From Marivita sp046592965 (GTDB taxonomy: Bacteria > Pseudomonadota > Alphaproteobacteria > Rhodobacterales > Rhodobacteraceae): a stretch of 64,000 nt of DNA. Under the pieces are notes generated by a model that was not told the origin of the DNA, searched no databases, and saw only the letters and a list, made by a program, of their open reading frames with translations. Position 1 is the first letter of the stretch; each line of letters opens with the position of its first letter. This document shows, piece by piece, positions 42,954 to 52,327 of this stretch. Position numbers and translations under genes: made by a program. The stretch covers positions 1 to 64,000 of the forward strand of contig NZ_JBISBV010000005.1 in NCBI RefSeq assembly GCF_046592965.1. The letters run 5' to 3'.

Positions 42954-44695
42954 TCGCGCATCTGCATCTGGTGCAGGGCGGCATAGATTCCGCGCTGCGC
43001 CAGCAGGCTGTCATGGCTTCCCTGTTCCACGACGCGTCCCTGATCCATGACAACGATCTTGTGTGCGTCGCGGATGGTGGACAGGCGGTGCGCGATCACC
43101 AGCGTGGTGCGGCCTTTCGACAATTCGTCCAACGCCGCCTGAACCTTGGCTTCCGACCCGGTGTCGAGCGCTGATGTCGCCTCGTCTAGCAACAGGATCG
43201 GGCGGTTGCGCAACAGGGCGCGTGCAATTGCGACGCGCTGGCGTTGGCCGCCGGACAGGGCCGAACCGCGAGGACCGACAGGCGTGTTCAATCCGCTCGA
43301 CAGGTGCGGCAGGAAATCCGACACATGCGCGGCGTCCAGCGCATCTTTCAACTCCCGCTCGGAGACATCGTCCTGCCCCAGGAGGATGTTTTCCAGAACC
43401 GTGTCATCGAACAGGAGCGCCTCCTGCGACACCACCGAGAACATGCCGCGCAGGGCCGCCAGGTCCATGTCGGCGACCGGCACACCCGCGATCTGCACCG
43501 AGCCTGTATCGGGATCAACAAGGCGGGTCAGAACGTTGAAAATGGTGGATTTGCCGGCGCCTGACGGGCCGACAAGCGCCGTGGTGCATCCGGCGTCTGC
43601 GGTGAATGAACACTCATTCAAAATCCTTTTATCACCGTAGTTTAGCGAAACACCTTCAAGTACCACATCAGGTATGCCGGATGGTGGCGCCTTGGGGCTG
43701 GCGGGGCTGCGCAGTTCGGGTTCGGTTTCCAGGATCTGGCGAATACGCTCGATCCCCGCCGCGGCGACCTGCCAGACGCCCGCAACGTTTCCAAGCCGGC
43801 GCAGCGGTTCGAAGGCAAGACCGATGGCAGTGAAAAAGGCCATGAAATCTCCGACGGTCTTTTCACCCGACAGGATCTCGTTGCCGCCATAAAACAACAC
43901 GCCCATGAAACCGAGACCGGCCATGATGTCGATCATGCCGGGGATCGTTGCCTGACCCAGAGCGGTGCGTGTCTCGACCCGCACACGCTCGTCGGTGAGG
44001 GTTCGGTAGCGCTCGGATTGATACCGCTCCAGCGCGTTCAACTTGACCGGAACGATGCCGTGAAACGCCTCGTTCAGACGTACCGACAGATTGGCGGCCA
44101 CGTCCCGCGCGCGGCGGGCCTTTTTGCGCACGTAGCGCTGCAGGATGATCGACGGCGCGATCAGAACTGGCGCGCCGATAAGTGCCACAAGTGTCCAGCG
44201 CCAATCGACGGTGATCGCGACTGCGAACAATGACAGCAGGGCGATCACATCGCGTCCGGCACCGGTGATGATGGTGCGCCAGACCTTGCTGATCGCGTCC
44301 ACGTCACCCTCGACCCGCTGCATGAGATATCCCGGCGAATGGGTCTGGTGATAGCTCGTGTCGAGTACCATCAGATGCGCCAGCAGATCCTGGCGGATGT
44401 CGGCGACCGAGTGCTGCGAAATCTGCGTCAGAAGCACTTTTTGCACGACGCTGGCGACTGCACGCACCATGAAGATGGCCAGAAAGATCAACCCGACCCA
44501 GACAATCGCATCCGATTGCCCACCGACGAACACGCGGTCGAACATCGGCTTCATCATGTAGGAAAGCGCGCCGAACATGCTGCCTTCCATCGCCATGAAA
44601 AGCATCGCGACAATCAACAGCCGCCAGTGTTTCGACAGGTAGCCGCGCCAGACCCAGACCAGCAGACCGCGCGGATTGATGGCTGTGTCGCTCAC
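42950..44695 (-). CDS. MsbA-like ABC exporter (fused permease-ATPase)
   Basis: 581 residues: six-helix exporter domain (about 20-330) with PGYLMQRVEGDVDAI, then an ATPase with Walker A GPSGAGKS at about 376-383, LSGGQRQRVAIARA, and LLLDEATSALD. The size and layout suit lipid A/phospholipid flippases or multidrug exporters. It starts inside the stop of the tyrosine-phosphatase-like gene (ATGA), so the two are made together. Confidence 0.9.
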   Translation of the reverse strand: MSDTAINPRGLLVWVWRGYLSKHWRLLIVAMLFMAMEGSMFGALSYMMKPMFDRVFVGGQSDAIVWVGLIFLAIFMVRAVASVVQKVLLTQISQHSVADIRQDLLAHLMVLDTSYHQTHSPGYLMQRVEGDVDAISKVWRTIITGAGRDVIALLSLFAVAITVDWRWTLVALIGAPVLIAPSIILQRYVRKKARRARDVAANLSVRLNEAFHGIVPVKLNALERYQSERYRTLTDERVRVETRTALGQATIPGMIDIMAGLGFMGVLFYGGNEILSGEKTVGDFMAFFTAIGLAFEPLRRLGNVAGVWQVAAAGIERIRQILETEPELRSPASPKAPPSGIPDVVLEGVSLNYGDKRILNECSFTADAGCTTALVGPSGAGKSTIFNVLTRLVDPDTGSVQIAGVPVADMDLAALRGMFSVVSQEALLFDDTVLENILLGQDDVSERELKDALDAAHVSDFLPHLSSGLNTPVGPRGSALSGGQRQRVAIARALLRNRPILLLDEATSALDTGSEAKVQAALDELSKGRTTLVIAHRLSTIRDAHKIVVMDQGRVVEQGSHDSLLAQRGIYAALHQMQMRD

Positions 44696-45408
44696 GATGC
44701 CTCGGGCGCGGGCAACGTCAGCTGCGCCGCCGGAGTGCGCCGGTCAAAGCCCGCCTGTATGGCCTTGGCGTCGTATTCGGTGCGAATCCAGTTTTCGAAC
44801 CCGATCGGGTCGCGGGCGGTGCGGGCGGCGTAGACGTCAAGGATATAATCCTGCACGCCCGTCGCGGTGAAATCGAGGTGAATGTATTTCAGCGACAACT
44901 GTTTGCGCGCCACTTCGACGGGCTGGTTTTCGAACACCATCAGATACATCGCGGCCACGAATCCCGCGCGGTCCGCGCCTGATTTGCAGTGAAACACCAA
45001 AGGCTTGTCCGCCTGTCTCAGCGTGTCGATGACATGCACGATCCGCTTGCGGCTGGCGGCATTGCGCGCCCAGAGCTTGGCGTTGAGCAGGGTCAGCCCC
45101 AAGGCTTCGCAGGTTTCCTTCTCAAACAGGTAATGGGCGTATTTGTCTTCGCCGCGCAGGTTCACCACGGTGTCGATGCCCATCGCCTTGTACTTGGCAA
45201 ATCGCGCATGGGTCGGCTGGTTCGAGCGGTAGACACCCGGCGCGATCTCAAAGAAATTGGTCCAGAAGGTGCGCAGAAACGCGTGATCGAAGACATGATA
45301 GTGAAACCGCGACCAGCGACGCTGGCCGGGATCGGTGATGTCTTTCCCGAACGACCGGCGCAGCTTGCGCTCCGCAGTTTCAATCTTAGTCCAAAGCCGT
45401 CCCAGCAT
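44692..45408 (-). CDS. Tyrosine-phosphatase-family protein
   Basis: 238 residues. P-loop FHCKSGADRAGF with nucleophile Cys141 and Arg147 (C-x5-R). Upstream are GVYRSNQPTHARF and VVNLRGED, which supply the usual general-acid region of bacterial dual-specificity phosphatases. No signal peptide, so cytoplasmic. It is followed by the MsbA-like exporter with a 4-bp overlap; such phosphatases in envelope operons may act on lipid or sugar phosphates rather than protein, which is inference. Confidence 0.87.
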   Translation of the reverse strand: MLGRLWTKIETAERKLRRSFGKDITDPGQRRWSRFHYHVFDHAFLRTFWTNFFEIAPGVYRSNQPTHARFAKYKAMGIDTVVNLRGEDKYAHYLFEKETCEALGLTLLNAKLWARNAASRKRIVHVIDTLRQADKPLVFHCKSGADRAGFVAAMYLMVFENQPVEVARKQLSLKYIHLDFTATGVQDYILDVYAARTARDPIGFENWIRTEYDAKAIQAGFDRRTPAAQLTLPAPEAS

Positions 45409-45553
45409 CCGGTCCCCTTCACGTCTCGCGCGGATGTAGAGATTGCGGCGCGTGCTGGCAAGCGCCGTGGCTTATTGACGGCGCGGCGCAGGCGGGTAGG
45501 GTCCGCGTGTCCTGTCACGGCGGCGGGGCATTCCCAGCCTGTTGAGGTTTTCC

Positions 45554-46750
45554 ATGTCGCTTGCAAATGGTCGCACCTATCTTGCCATTCCCGGCCCTTC
45601 GGTGGTGCCGGACGCGGTGTTGCGGGCGATGCATCGCGCCTCGCCCAACATCTACGAGGGCGAGCTGCCCGACATGATGGAGGGGATTGTCGCCGATCTC
45701 AAACGGGTCGCGCGCACGGATCAGAACGTGGCGATCTATATCTGCAACGGCCACGGCGCGTGGGAGGCCGCGTTGGCCAACACCGTTGCGGCCGGTGAGA
45801 AGGTGCTGATCCTTGCGACCGGGTTTTTCGCCCTCGGCTGGGCGCGCATTGCCCAGACCATGGGGATCAAGGCGGATGTCCTGAATTTCGGCAATGGTGG
45901 GCCCATTGATCTGGCGCGCGTGGCGGACAAGCTGAAGGCGGATACGGCGCACTCCTACAAGGCGGTGATGGCGGTGCATGTGGATACGTCCAGTTCCAAC
46001 CGCAATGATTTCGGGCCGCTGCGCACGCTGCTTGACGATCTGGGGCATCCGGCCTTGCTCATGGCCGATTGCATCGCTGGACTGGGCTGTGACCGCTTCG
46101 AGATGGATGCAAGCGGTGTCGATGTGGCGGTTGCGGCGTCGCAGAAGGGGCTGATGTGTCCGCCGGGGCTGGGGTTCGTTTTCTTCAACGACCGTGCTGC
46201 CGACATCCGCAAGGGGATGCGCCATGTCAGTGCGTACTGGGACTGGAGCGCGCGGGCCGCGCCGGATGCGTTTTACCAGTATTTCGGTGGCACCGCACCC
46301 ACGCATCATCTTTATGGATTACGCGCCGCCCTTGAGATGATCCACGCCGAGGGGATCGAGGCGGTCTGGACCCGCCACGCGACGCTGGCCCGCGCGATCT
46401 GGGCGGCGTGCGAGCATTGGGGTCAGGACGGCCCGTTGCGGCTCAACATCTCTGATCCCGCATCGCGCAGCCACGCCGTCACTGCGGTGACGATTGGCAA
46501 GCCGTTGGGAACCCAACTGCGCCGCTGGTGCGCTGAAGAGGCGGGCGTGACGCTGGGCATCGGGCTTGGCATGGGAACCAAGGATGATCCCGCCAGCGAC
46601 GGGTTCTTCCGCTTCGGGCATATGGGCCATGTCAATGCACATATGGTTCTGGGCGTCTTGGGTGTGGTCGAGGCGGGGCTGGGCGCGCTTGACATTGCGC
46701 ATCGCCAAGGGGGCGTGGCGCAAGCGGCCAAGGTGATTTCAGGCGTCTGA
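45554..46750 (+). CDS. Class-V aminotransferase (serine-glyoxylate/aspartate-glyoxylate type)
   Basis: 398 residues, PLP fold-type I. IPGPSVVPDAVLRAM opening, GHGAWEAALAN for cofactor phosphate, ADCIAGLGCDRFEMDASGVDVAVAASQKG with PLP lysine Lys198, and GTAPTHHLYGL. The sequence pattern is that of alanine/serine/aspartate-glyoxylate aminotransferases. ATG 45554 with GAGG 6 nt upstream is preferred over a TTG 12 bp earlier. No beta-hydroxyaspartate pathway genes adjoin it, so substrate choice is open. Confidence 0.87.
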   Translation: MSLANGRTYLAIPGPSVVPDAVLRAMHRASPNIYEGELPDMMEGIVADLKRVARTDQNVAIYICNGHGAWEAALANTVAAGEKVLILATGFFALGWARIAQTMGIKADVLNFGNGGPIDLARVADKLKADTAHSYKAVMAVHVDTSSSNRNDFGPLRTLLDDLGHPALLMADCIAGLGCDRFEMDASGVDVAVAASQKGLMCPPGLGFVFFNDRAADIRKGMRHVSAYWDWSARAAPDAFYQYFGGTAPTHHLYGLRAALEMIHAEGIEAVWTRHATLARAIWAACEHWGQDGPLRLNISDPASRSHAVTAVTIGKPLGTQLRRWCAEEAGVTLGIGLGMGTKDDPASDGFFRFGHMGHVNAHMVLGVLGVVEAGLGALDIAHRQGGVAQAAKVISGV

Positions 46751-46948
46751 CGGCCAGCGTATTTCGCGACGAGCGCGGTAGGTTTGCAGCCAGGTGATCA
46801 ACTGGTTCAGCACCCAACCGGTCAGGATCACTGCCAGCAGCCCAAACAGCGCCCAGATCAAGAGAAACATCCAGAGCAGGTTTATAAGGATCAGCATCAA
46901 ACTGGCCGTGGTGTAATCTTCAACCCGGCGGGGGGTGCGATGTCTCAT
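46739..46948 (-). CDS. Small membrane protein
   Basis: 69 residues: basic head MRHRTPRRVEDYTT, two close hydrophobic helices (SLMLILINLLWMFLLIWALF and LLAVILTGWVLNQLITWL), basic tail (YRARREIRW). GGAGG precedes the ATG at 46948. Longer frames upstream lack a ribosome site. Its 3' end overlaps the aminotransferase by 12 bp. No known function. Confidence 0.72.
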   Translation of the reverse strand: MRHRTPRRVEDYTTASLMLILINLLWMFLLIWALFGLLAVILTGWVLNQLITWLQTYRARREIRWPSDA

Positions 46949-47060
46949 GGTCGCCTCCGCGAAAACCTCACGTTTGCATGAGGGCATGATAGCGCAGAAA
47001 ACCGGTTCGTCAGGCACAATTATCCAAAAGGGGCGGAATGGCGCAGCCGGATTAGGCAGA

Positions 47061-48167
47061 TTAACGCCGAGCGTTCGCCAAAGCGCGCGGCAGCGCGTCT
47101 GCGAGAATATCAAGGTCTTGCGGCGTTCCGGTTCCAATCCGGATGGCGCGGTCTTCGGGCGCGACAAACGGCATGCGCACGAACACACCGTCGTCAACCA
47201 GCGCGTCCAGAACCGCCTTGGCAAATGCGCTGTCGCCGCCGCAGTCCACTGTTACGAAGTTGGTCGCCGAGGGGAGCGGTGTCAGGCCGTTGGCCCGCGC
47301 GATTTCACCAATCCGGTCGCGTGCACCTGCGACCAGAGCGATCACCTTGTTCAACCAGTCCTCGTCTTGCAGCGCGGCCAGCGCTCCGGCTTGCGAGATG
47401 CGCGACAGGCCGAAATGGTTGCGCACCTTGTCAAAGCTCTTGATGAGATCGGGTGCGGCAATGGCATATCCCACCCGCGCGCCTGCCATGCCGTAGGCTT
47501 TGGAAAACGTGCGCAACCGGATCACGCGCGGATCGTCGGGGTCGATCTCGGGCTTGGTGCCATCGGGTGCAAATTCGATATAGGCCTCGTCCAGCACCAG
47601 CAACGTGCCATCGGGCAGGGCGCCGAGCGCCTTTTCGATTGTCGCGCCGCTGTGCCAACTGCCCATCGGATTATCGGGATTGGCCAGATACACTATCTTG
47701 GCGTCCACCTCGCGCGCCCTCTCCATCAGCGCATCGAGGTCTTCGTGGTCATCCTTGTACGGGACTTTGTGCAGCACGCCGCCAAAACCGGTGACGTGGT
47801 AGTTGAAGGTCGGATAGGCGCCGTTGGATGTGACGACCGGATCTCCGGGTGCCACGAGAAGCCGCACCAGATAACCCAGCAACCCGTCGATGCCTTCGCC
47901 GACAACAAGGTTGTCGGGGCGCACGCCGGTCTTGGCCGAGAGCGCCTGCCGCAGATCATAACTGGCGGAATCGCCGTATTTCCAACACTGCGCCGCGCCG
48001 TCCTGCATGGCCGCGATGGCCTTGGGCGACGGCCCGAACACGTTTTCATTGGCACCTAGCCGGGCGCGAAAGGCTTTGCCGCGTTGGCGTTCCTGCACTT
48101 CGGGGCCGACAAACGGCACGGAGGAGGGAAGCTGCGCGATCAGGGCGGGGTATCTGGGTCCGGTCAT
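47061..48167 (-). CDS. hisC: Histidinol-phosphate aminotransferase-like enzyme
   Basis: 368 residues, aminotransferase class I/II fold. RLGANENVFGPSPKAI opening, YLANPDNPMGSW, VLDEAYIEFA and LRTFSKAYGMAGARVGYA with PLP lysine Lys223, and a C-terminal IRIGTGTPQD in place of the usual R-x-(T/S)-x-G-x. This fits HisC2-type enzymes, which act on histidinol-phosphate or aromatic amino acids. Start ATG 48167. Divergent from lolC with a perfect palindrome between them. Confidence 0.87.
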   Translation of the reverse strand: MTGPRYPALIAQLPSSVPFVGPEVQERQRGKAFRARLGANENVFGPSPKAIAAMQDGAAQCWKYGDSASYDLRQALSAKTGVRPDNLVVGEGIDGLLGYLVRLLVAPGDPVVTSNGAYPTFNYHVTGFGGVLHKVPYKDDHEDLDALMERAREVDAKIVYLANPDNPMGSWHSGATIEKALGALPDGTLLVLDEAYIEFAPDGTKPEIDPDDPRVIRLRTFSKAYGMAGARVGYAIAAPDLIKSFDKVRNHFGLSRISQAGALAALQDEDWLNKVIALVAGARDRIGEIARANGLTPLPSATNFVTVDCGGDSAFAKAVLDALVDDGVFVRMPFVAPEDRAIRIGTGTPQDLDILADALPRALANARR

Positions 48168-48235
48168 GCCTTTGTCTATGCCGGGTGCAGATGTGCAGGG
48201 CAAGAGGCACGTAAAGGGCAGGAAGGCTGACCTGT

Positions 48236-48253
48236 TGTTTCGCATGCGAAACA
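48236..48253. promoter_or_regulatory. Perfect 18-bp palindrome between hisC-like gene and lolC
   Basis: TGTTTCGCATGCGAAACA reads identically on both strands and sits 69 bp from the aminotransferase ATG and 88 bp from the lolC ATG. A perfect two-fold site of this size in a divergent gap is a strong candidate operator for a dimeric repressor that I cannot identify. Confidence 0.6.
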
Positions 48254-48340
48254 TTGGGGCCGTTCCGGACCTTTCGGCGGAGTGCTTGACCCCGAAGCCG
48301 CCAGCCTCCACTTATCGCGCGCATAGTTGGAAAGACCCGC

Positions 48341-49627
48341 ATGGCCCAGACCCCACCGCCCTTTGCCCCGTTCGAATGGATGATCGCCTGGCGCTACCTG
48401 CGGGCGCGCCGCGCCGAGGGGGGCGTGAGCGTGATGACGTGGATCAGCCTGATCGGCATCACCCTGGCGGTGTTTGCGCTGATCGCGACGCTTGCCGTGA
48501 GATCCGGCTTTCGCGCCGAATTCGTCGATACGATCCTTGGCGCCAATGCGCATGTCACCGTCTATTACAGCGCGCAAACCGATGATGCGGGGCGCGTGTC
48601 GCGCACCATTCCGGACTATGCAGAACTGGCCGAACGGGTCGCCGCCGTTCCCGGCGTCACCCGCGCCGCGCCCTTGGTGAAAGGGCAGGTGATGGCGACC
48701 GCCAACAGCCGCAACGCGGGCGTCGAGGTGTTCGGCATTGCGGCCGACGATCTGGCCACCATTCCCCGGATCGCCGATCCCGAGACGGCGCTGGGCGATA
48801 TCGGACGGTTCGGCGATGGTATCGCCATCGGGTCGGGGGTTGCGCGTGAATTGGGGCTTGGCGTTGGCGACACACTGAAACTGATCTCCCCCGACGGGGT
48901 GCGCACCGCCTTTGGCACCAGCCCGCGCGTCAAGGCCTACGAGGTGGTCTATGTCTTCACCGCCGGGCGCTATGACATCGACCGCACGCGCGTCTACATG
49001 CCGTTCGAGGAAGCGCAGCTTTACTTCAACCGGGACGGCGCCGCCGATGAAATCGAGGTCATGGTGGCCGATCCCGACGCGGTTGAGAATATGACCCTGC
49101 CCATCGTTCAGGCGGCAGGCCAGCGGGCCTTGGTATGGACGTGGCAGGACGCGAGCGGAGGGTTCCTGCGGGCGCTGGAGATCGAGGACAACGTGATGTT
49201 CATCATCCTGTCGATCCTCGTGCTGATTGCAGCGATGAACATCGTCTCGGGGTTGATCATGCTGGTCAAGAACAAGGGCCGCGATATCGGCATCCTGCGC
49301 ACGATGGGTCTGACAGAAGGGTCGGTTCTGCGGGTGTTTTTCATCTGTGGCGCGTTTACCGGAATCCTTGGCACCATTGCGGGCGTCGTGCTCGGGTGTC
49401 TGTTTGCACTTTATATCGACCCGATCTTTTCTTTTGTGAATTACGTCGCCGGCGGCGGCGTCTGGGATCCGGCGGTGCGCGGCATCTATCAACTTCCGGC
49501 GAAGTTGCAGCTTGGCGATGTTCTGAGCGCGGTGGCGTTGTCGCTGGGGCTGAGTTTCATCGTGACGATCTTTCCCGCCCGACGTGCGGCGCGGATGAAC
49601 CCGGTGGAGGCGCTGCGCTATGAGTGA
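48341..49627 (+). CDS. lolC: Lipoprotein-releasing ABC permease
   Basis: 428 residues with the LolC/E layout: an N-terminal helix after FEWMIAWRYLRARRAEGGVSVMTWISLIGITLAVFAL (landmark only), a large periplasmic domain (about 55-265), and three C-terminal helices, ending PARRAARMNPVEALRYE. It extracts lipoproteins from the inner membrane for LolA. Its last 8 bp overlap lolD. Alphaproteobacteria commonly have one LolC/E-type (LolF-like) subunit acting as a homodimer, which fits a single copy here. Confidence 0.93.
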   Translation: MAQTPPPFAPFEWMIAWRYLRARRAEGGVSVMTWISLIGITLAVFALIATLAVRSGFRAEFVDTILGANAHVTVYYSAQTDDAGRVSRTIPDYAELAERVAAVPGVTRAAPLVKGQVMATANSRNAGVEVFGIAADDLATIPRIADPETALGDIGRFGDGIAIGSGVARELGLGVGDTLKLISPDGVRTAFGTSPRVKAYEVVYVFTAGRYDIDRTRVYMPFEEAQLYFNRDGAADEIEVMVADPDAVENMTLPIVQAAGQRALVWTWQDASGGFLRALEIEDNVMFIILSILVLIAAMNIVSGLIMLVKNKGRDIGILRTMGLTEGSVLRVFFICGAFTGILGTIAGVVLGCLFALYIDPIFSFVNYVAGGGVWDPAVRGIYQLPAKLQLGDVLSAVALSLGLSFIVTIFPARRAARMNPVEALRYE

Positions 49628-50318
49628 TGTATCGCTGAAACTGACCGGGATCACCAAGACCTACAACGCCGGATCGCCCGCCGCCGTCGAGGTGCTGCGC
49701 GGTATCGACGTGACCTTGCAGCGCGGCGAGGTGGTGGCGCTGGTGGCGCCGTCGGGGGCAGGCAAATCGACCTTGCTGCACATCGCGGGGCTGTTGGATA
49801 CACCCGACGAAGGCACAGTCGAGATCGCAGGCGCGCAGGTGACGGGACAGTCGGATCGCAGGCGCACCGTGATGCGGCGGGATGAGGTGGGGTTTGTGTA
49901 CCAGTTCCATCATCTTTTGCCCGAATTCAGTGCGCTCGAGAATATCGTGCTGCCGCAACTGGCCGCTGGCAAGGCGCGGTCGCAGGCAAATGCGCGGGCG
50001 CAGGAGCTGCTGGAGATTGTCGGCATTGCCTCGCGTGCGCAGCATCGCCCGGCTGAGCTTTCGGGCGGCGAACAGCAGCGTGTGGCGTTCTGTCGGGCCT
50101 TGGCGAACGGACCCTCGGTGTTGTTGGCGGACGAACCGACGGGCAACCTTGATCCGGCAACGTCTGATACGGTGTTTGAAACCTTGATGACACTGGTGCG
50201 CGAGACCGGACTTTCGGCGCTGATTGCAACCCATAACATGGCGCTGGCGGCGCGCATGGACCGCCAGGTGCATCTGGATCAGGGGCGGTTGGTGACAGGG
50301 CAGGGCACCCGGCGCTGA
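49620..50318 (+). CDS. lolD: Lipoprotein-releasing ABC ATPase
   Basis: 232 residues. Walker A APSGAGKS at 43-50 (first glycine replaced by alanine, a variation I have seen in this group), HHLLPEFSALEN as in LolD, LSGGEQQRVAFCRAL, LLADEPTGNLDP. It energises lipoprotein release together with the overlapping lolC. Confidence 0.94.
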   Translation: MSDVSLKLTGITKTYNAGSPAAVEVLRGIDVTLQRGEVVALVAPSGAGKSTLLHIAGLLDTPDEGTVEIAGAQVTGQSDRRRTVMRRDEVGFVYQFHHLLPEFSALENIVLPQLAAGKARSQANARAQELLEIVGIASRAQHRPAELSGGEQQRVAFCRALANGPSVLLADEPTGNLDPATSDTVFETLMTLVRETGLSALIATHNMALAARMDRQVHLDQGRLVTGQGTRR

Positions 50319-50399
50319 CGCGCGCTTCACGCGAACGTTTGATGCATGAGCCGCATCGGGATTGCTAGGAAGGTGACCTGTCATCAAGAGACGCCAGCA

Positions 50400-51041
50400 A
50401 TGTTCCGTATTCTTTCCGCCGCCGCACTATCCTTGGCCACCGCGCCGGTTCTCGCAGCACCCGTGTCCTTTGACGGGGCGTGGAAAACGCAGAAATTCTC
50501 GTTGTTCTCGTCAAACTCCTACGGGTTCAACGGCGCGTCCGTCAGCGTGGCATCGGATGGCGCGGTGTCGCTCGCCTATCGTGCGCTGGATGCCTCGTTT
50601 CGCGACGCGACGTCTGCACGTTGGTCTTGGCAGGTCAGCGAAGGAGTGCCGCCAACGGATCTGCGCCGCAAGGGCGGCGATGACCGCAACCTCGCGCTTT
50701 ATTTCGTATTCGTCCCCGCCGCGCAGGAAGACAGCCTGAAGGGTGCCAGTGTGCGCCGGTTGCTGACCAATGACGCCGCGCGGGTGCTTGTCTATGTCTG
50801 GGGCGGGGCGCACAAACGGGGCGCGGTTCTTGACAGCCCCTATCTTGGCAGCCGCGGCAAGACGGTCGTTCTGCGCGGTTCGGGAACCGGCAGTGCCAGC
50901 GAGACGGTCAACCTGTCGCGGGATTTTGCCAACGCTTTTGGCGGGCCGGCAACCGCGCTGGTGGGGGTGGCCGTGTCGGGTGACAGCGACGATACCGACA
51001 GCCGTATTCGGGCCTCGATCAGCGGATTGCAGATCAATTGA
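50400..51041 (+). CDS. DUF3047-type periplasmic protein
   Basis: 213 residues with a Sec signal (MFRILSAAALSLATAPVLAAP). The mature domain, FDGAWKTQKFSLFSSNSYG then WSWQVSEGVPPTDLRRKGGDD, resembles the DUF3047 family of beta-rich periplasmic proteins. Cys-free. It follows lolD by 81 bp and may be an independent unit. Biochemical role unknown. Confidence 0.78.
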   Translation: MFRILSAAALSLATAPVLAAPVSFDGAWKTQKFSLFSSNSYGFNGASVSVASDGAVSLAYRALDASFRDATSARWSWQVSEGVPPTDLRRKGGDDRNLALYFVFVPAAQEDSLKGASVRRLLTNDAARVLVYVWGGAHKRGAVLDSPYLGSRGKTVVLRGSGTGSASETVNLSRDFANAFGGPATALVGVAVSGDSDDTDSRIRASISGLQIN

Positions 51042-51044
51042 CGC

Positions 51045-51479
51045 TCAGGCGCGCTGGGTGATCCAGACACCTGCCGCCATGACCGCGATGCCGGTGGCGC
51101 GGGTCAGGCCGAGCGGGCTGATGCGCGCGCCGAACAAGCCGTAATGGTCGATCAGCGCGGCCGAGATCAACTGCCCGAGCAAGACGAAGAACACTGCGTT
51201 TCCAACTCCGAAATGCGGCGCGATATAGGTGATCGACAGGACGTAGAACGCCACCAGAAGCCCGGCCAGAAACAGATGCTTTGGCGCCGCCGGAACGCCA
51301 GAGATCGCCTTTACCCCGGTCAGGGCCGTCACGATAACCGCGGCTGCCAAGGCGACGCAGAACAGCACGAGCGCCGCCGCCGCCGGAGAGCCGAGGCGCA
51401 CGCCAAGCGCGGCGTTGAGGGCCGCAAGTACCGGAATGCCGATCCCGGCGGCGAGCATTGTCAAAGCATAGAGCGGCAT
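51045..51479 (-). CDS. DMT-superfamily membrane protein (YdcZ/DUF606-like)
   Basis: 144 residues, five hydrophobic helices. MPLYALTMLAAGIGIPVLAALNAALGVRLGSP and FVLLGQLISAALIDHYGLFG are typical of the DUF606 half-size drug/metabolite transporters, which normally dimerise. ATG 51479 is chosen. It converges on the DUF3047 gene with a 3-bp gap. Confidence 0.87.
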   Translation of the reverse strand: MPLYALTMLAAGIGIPVLAALNAALGVRLGSPAAAALVLFCVALAAAVIVTALTGVKAISGVPAAPKHLFLAGLLVAFYVLSITYIAPHFGVGNAVFFVLLGQLISAALIDHYGLFGARISPLGLTRATGIAVMAAGVWITQRA

Positions 51480-51628
51480 GGCGCATGTCCTGTCGGGGTG
51501 TTTTGGCAGAGTGTGCGTCGCACGGCTGGGATTGTCACCCCGGCACCGCTCGGTCCGGCGGCGCAAGCGTGGTTGCGCGGCGGCTGAAAGACAGGCACTC
51601 TGGCGTCAAAAGAGCTCAGGAGGCCATG

Positions 51629-52051
51629 ATGCGAGCACAGAGATTCAGCCTGGTTGTTGCAAGTGCTTCGGCAATGCTGCTGGCGGCCTGCACGCCAGAA
51701 GAAATGCCCCAAGCCAGCGACGGGCGCGCCCTGTTCGTGGAAAATTGCGCCGTGTGTCATGGCGCGGATGGCAAGGGCAACGGTTCGATGGCGCGCGCGA
51801 TGCGCAAAGCTCCCCCCGACCTGACGCTGATTTCGCTGCGCAACCGCAACACGTTTCCCAAGGCCAAGGTTCTGTCAACCATCGACGGTTATACGCGCAC
51901 TGACATGATGGGACCGGGTATGCCCGAGTTCGGCGCCTTGCTGGAAGGCGATCTGGTGCCGCTGGATACCGGCGACGGCGTCTTGACGCCGACGCCGCGC
52001 AAGCTGGTGGCTTTGCTGGAATATATCGAGAGTATCCAGCGAACGCGCTGA
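51629..52051 (+). CDS. Lipoprotein c-type cytochrome
   Basis: 140 residues. Lipoprotein signal with acylated Cys21 (MLLAAC), then a single haem site C-x2-C-H (Cys40, Cys43, His44 in CAVCHGADGKG) and a Met ligand candidate in MMGPGMPEFG. AGGAGG at 51618-51623 fits ATG 51629. A membrane-tethered electron carrier; partner oxidase not evident. Confidence 0.88.
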   Translation: MRAQRFSLVVASASAMLLAACTPEEMPQASDGRALFVENCAVCHGADGKGNGSMARAMRKAPPDLTLISLRNRNTFPKAKVLSTIDGYTRTDMMGPGMPEFGALLEGDLVPLDTGDGVLTPTPRKLVALLEYIESIQRTR

Positions 52052-52067
52052 GGAGCGGCAGGAACGG

Positions 52068-52091
52068 AAAAACCCCGCGAGACGCGGGGTT
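52068..52091 (-). terminator. Intrinsic terminator after the PLDc_N-like gene
   Basis: Perfect 9-bp stem AACCCCGCG/CGCGGGGTT (52071-52079, 52083-52091) with a 3-nt loop. On the minus strand it is followed by a T-run, so it ends the small-gene stress operon. The plus-strand side lacks a T-tract. Confidence 0.8.
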
Positions 52092-52097
52092 GGTTGG

Positions 52098-52292
52098 TCA
52101 TGCGCTTGATTTTGACGATCGCGGCCCTGCGATAAGCCAGATGATGAAGCCGAGCAGCGGCAACAGCAGGACTAGCAGGCACCACAACACCTTTGATCCG
52201 GTGGATTTGTTTGATCCGATGATGGACACAAACGCCCAGATGTCGAGAACCAGGAGGATGAAGCCTCCGATGCCGGTGATTTCAATATCCAT
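52098..52292 (-). CDS. PLDc_N-domain small membrane protein
   Basis: 64 residues with two helices (ITGIGGFILLVLDIWAFVSIIG and LWCLLVLLLPLLGFIIWLIAGPR). The W.....PLLGFIIWLIAGPR end is the phospholipase D nuclease N-terminal (PLDc_N) membrane module, found alone in many small stress proteins. AGGAAGG precedes ATG 52292. Last gene of the small stress operon, 35 bp after the DUF2945-like gene. Confidence 0.85.
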   Translation of the reverse strand: MDIEITGIGGFILLVLDIWAFVSIIGSNKSTGSKVLWCLLVLLLPLLGFIIWLIAGPRSSKSSA

Positions 52293-52327
52293 GAATACCT
52301 TCCTGTGGCGTAATCAGGGTGTCGCGC

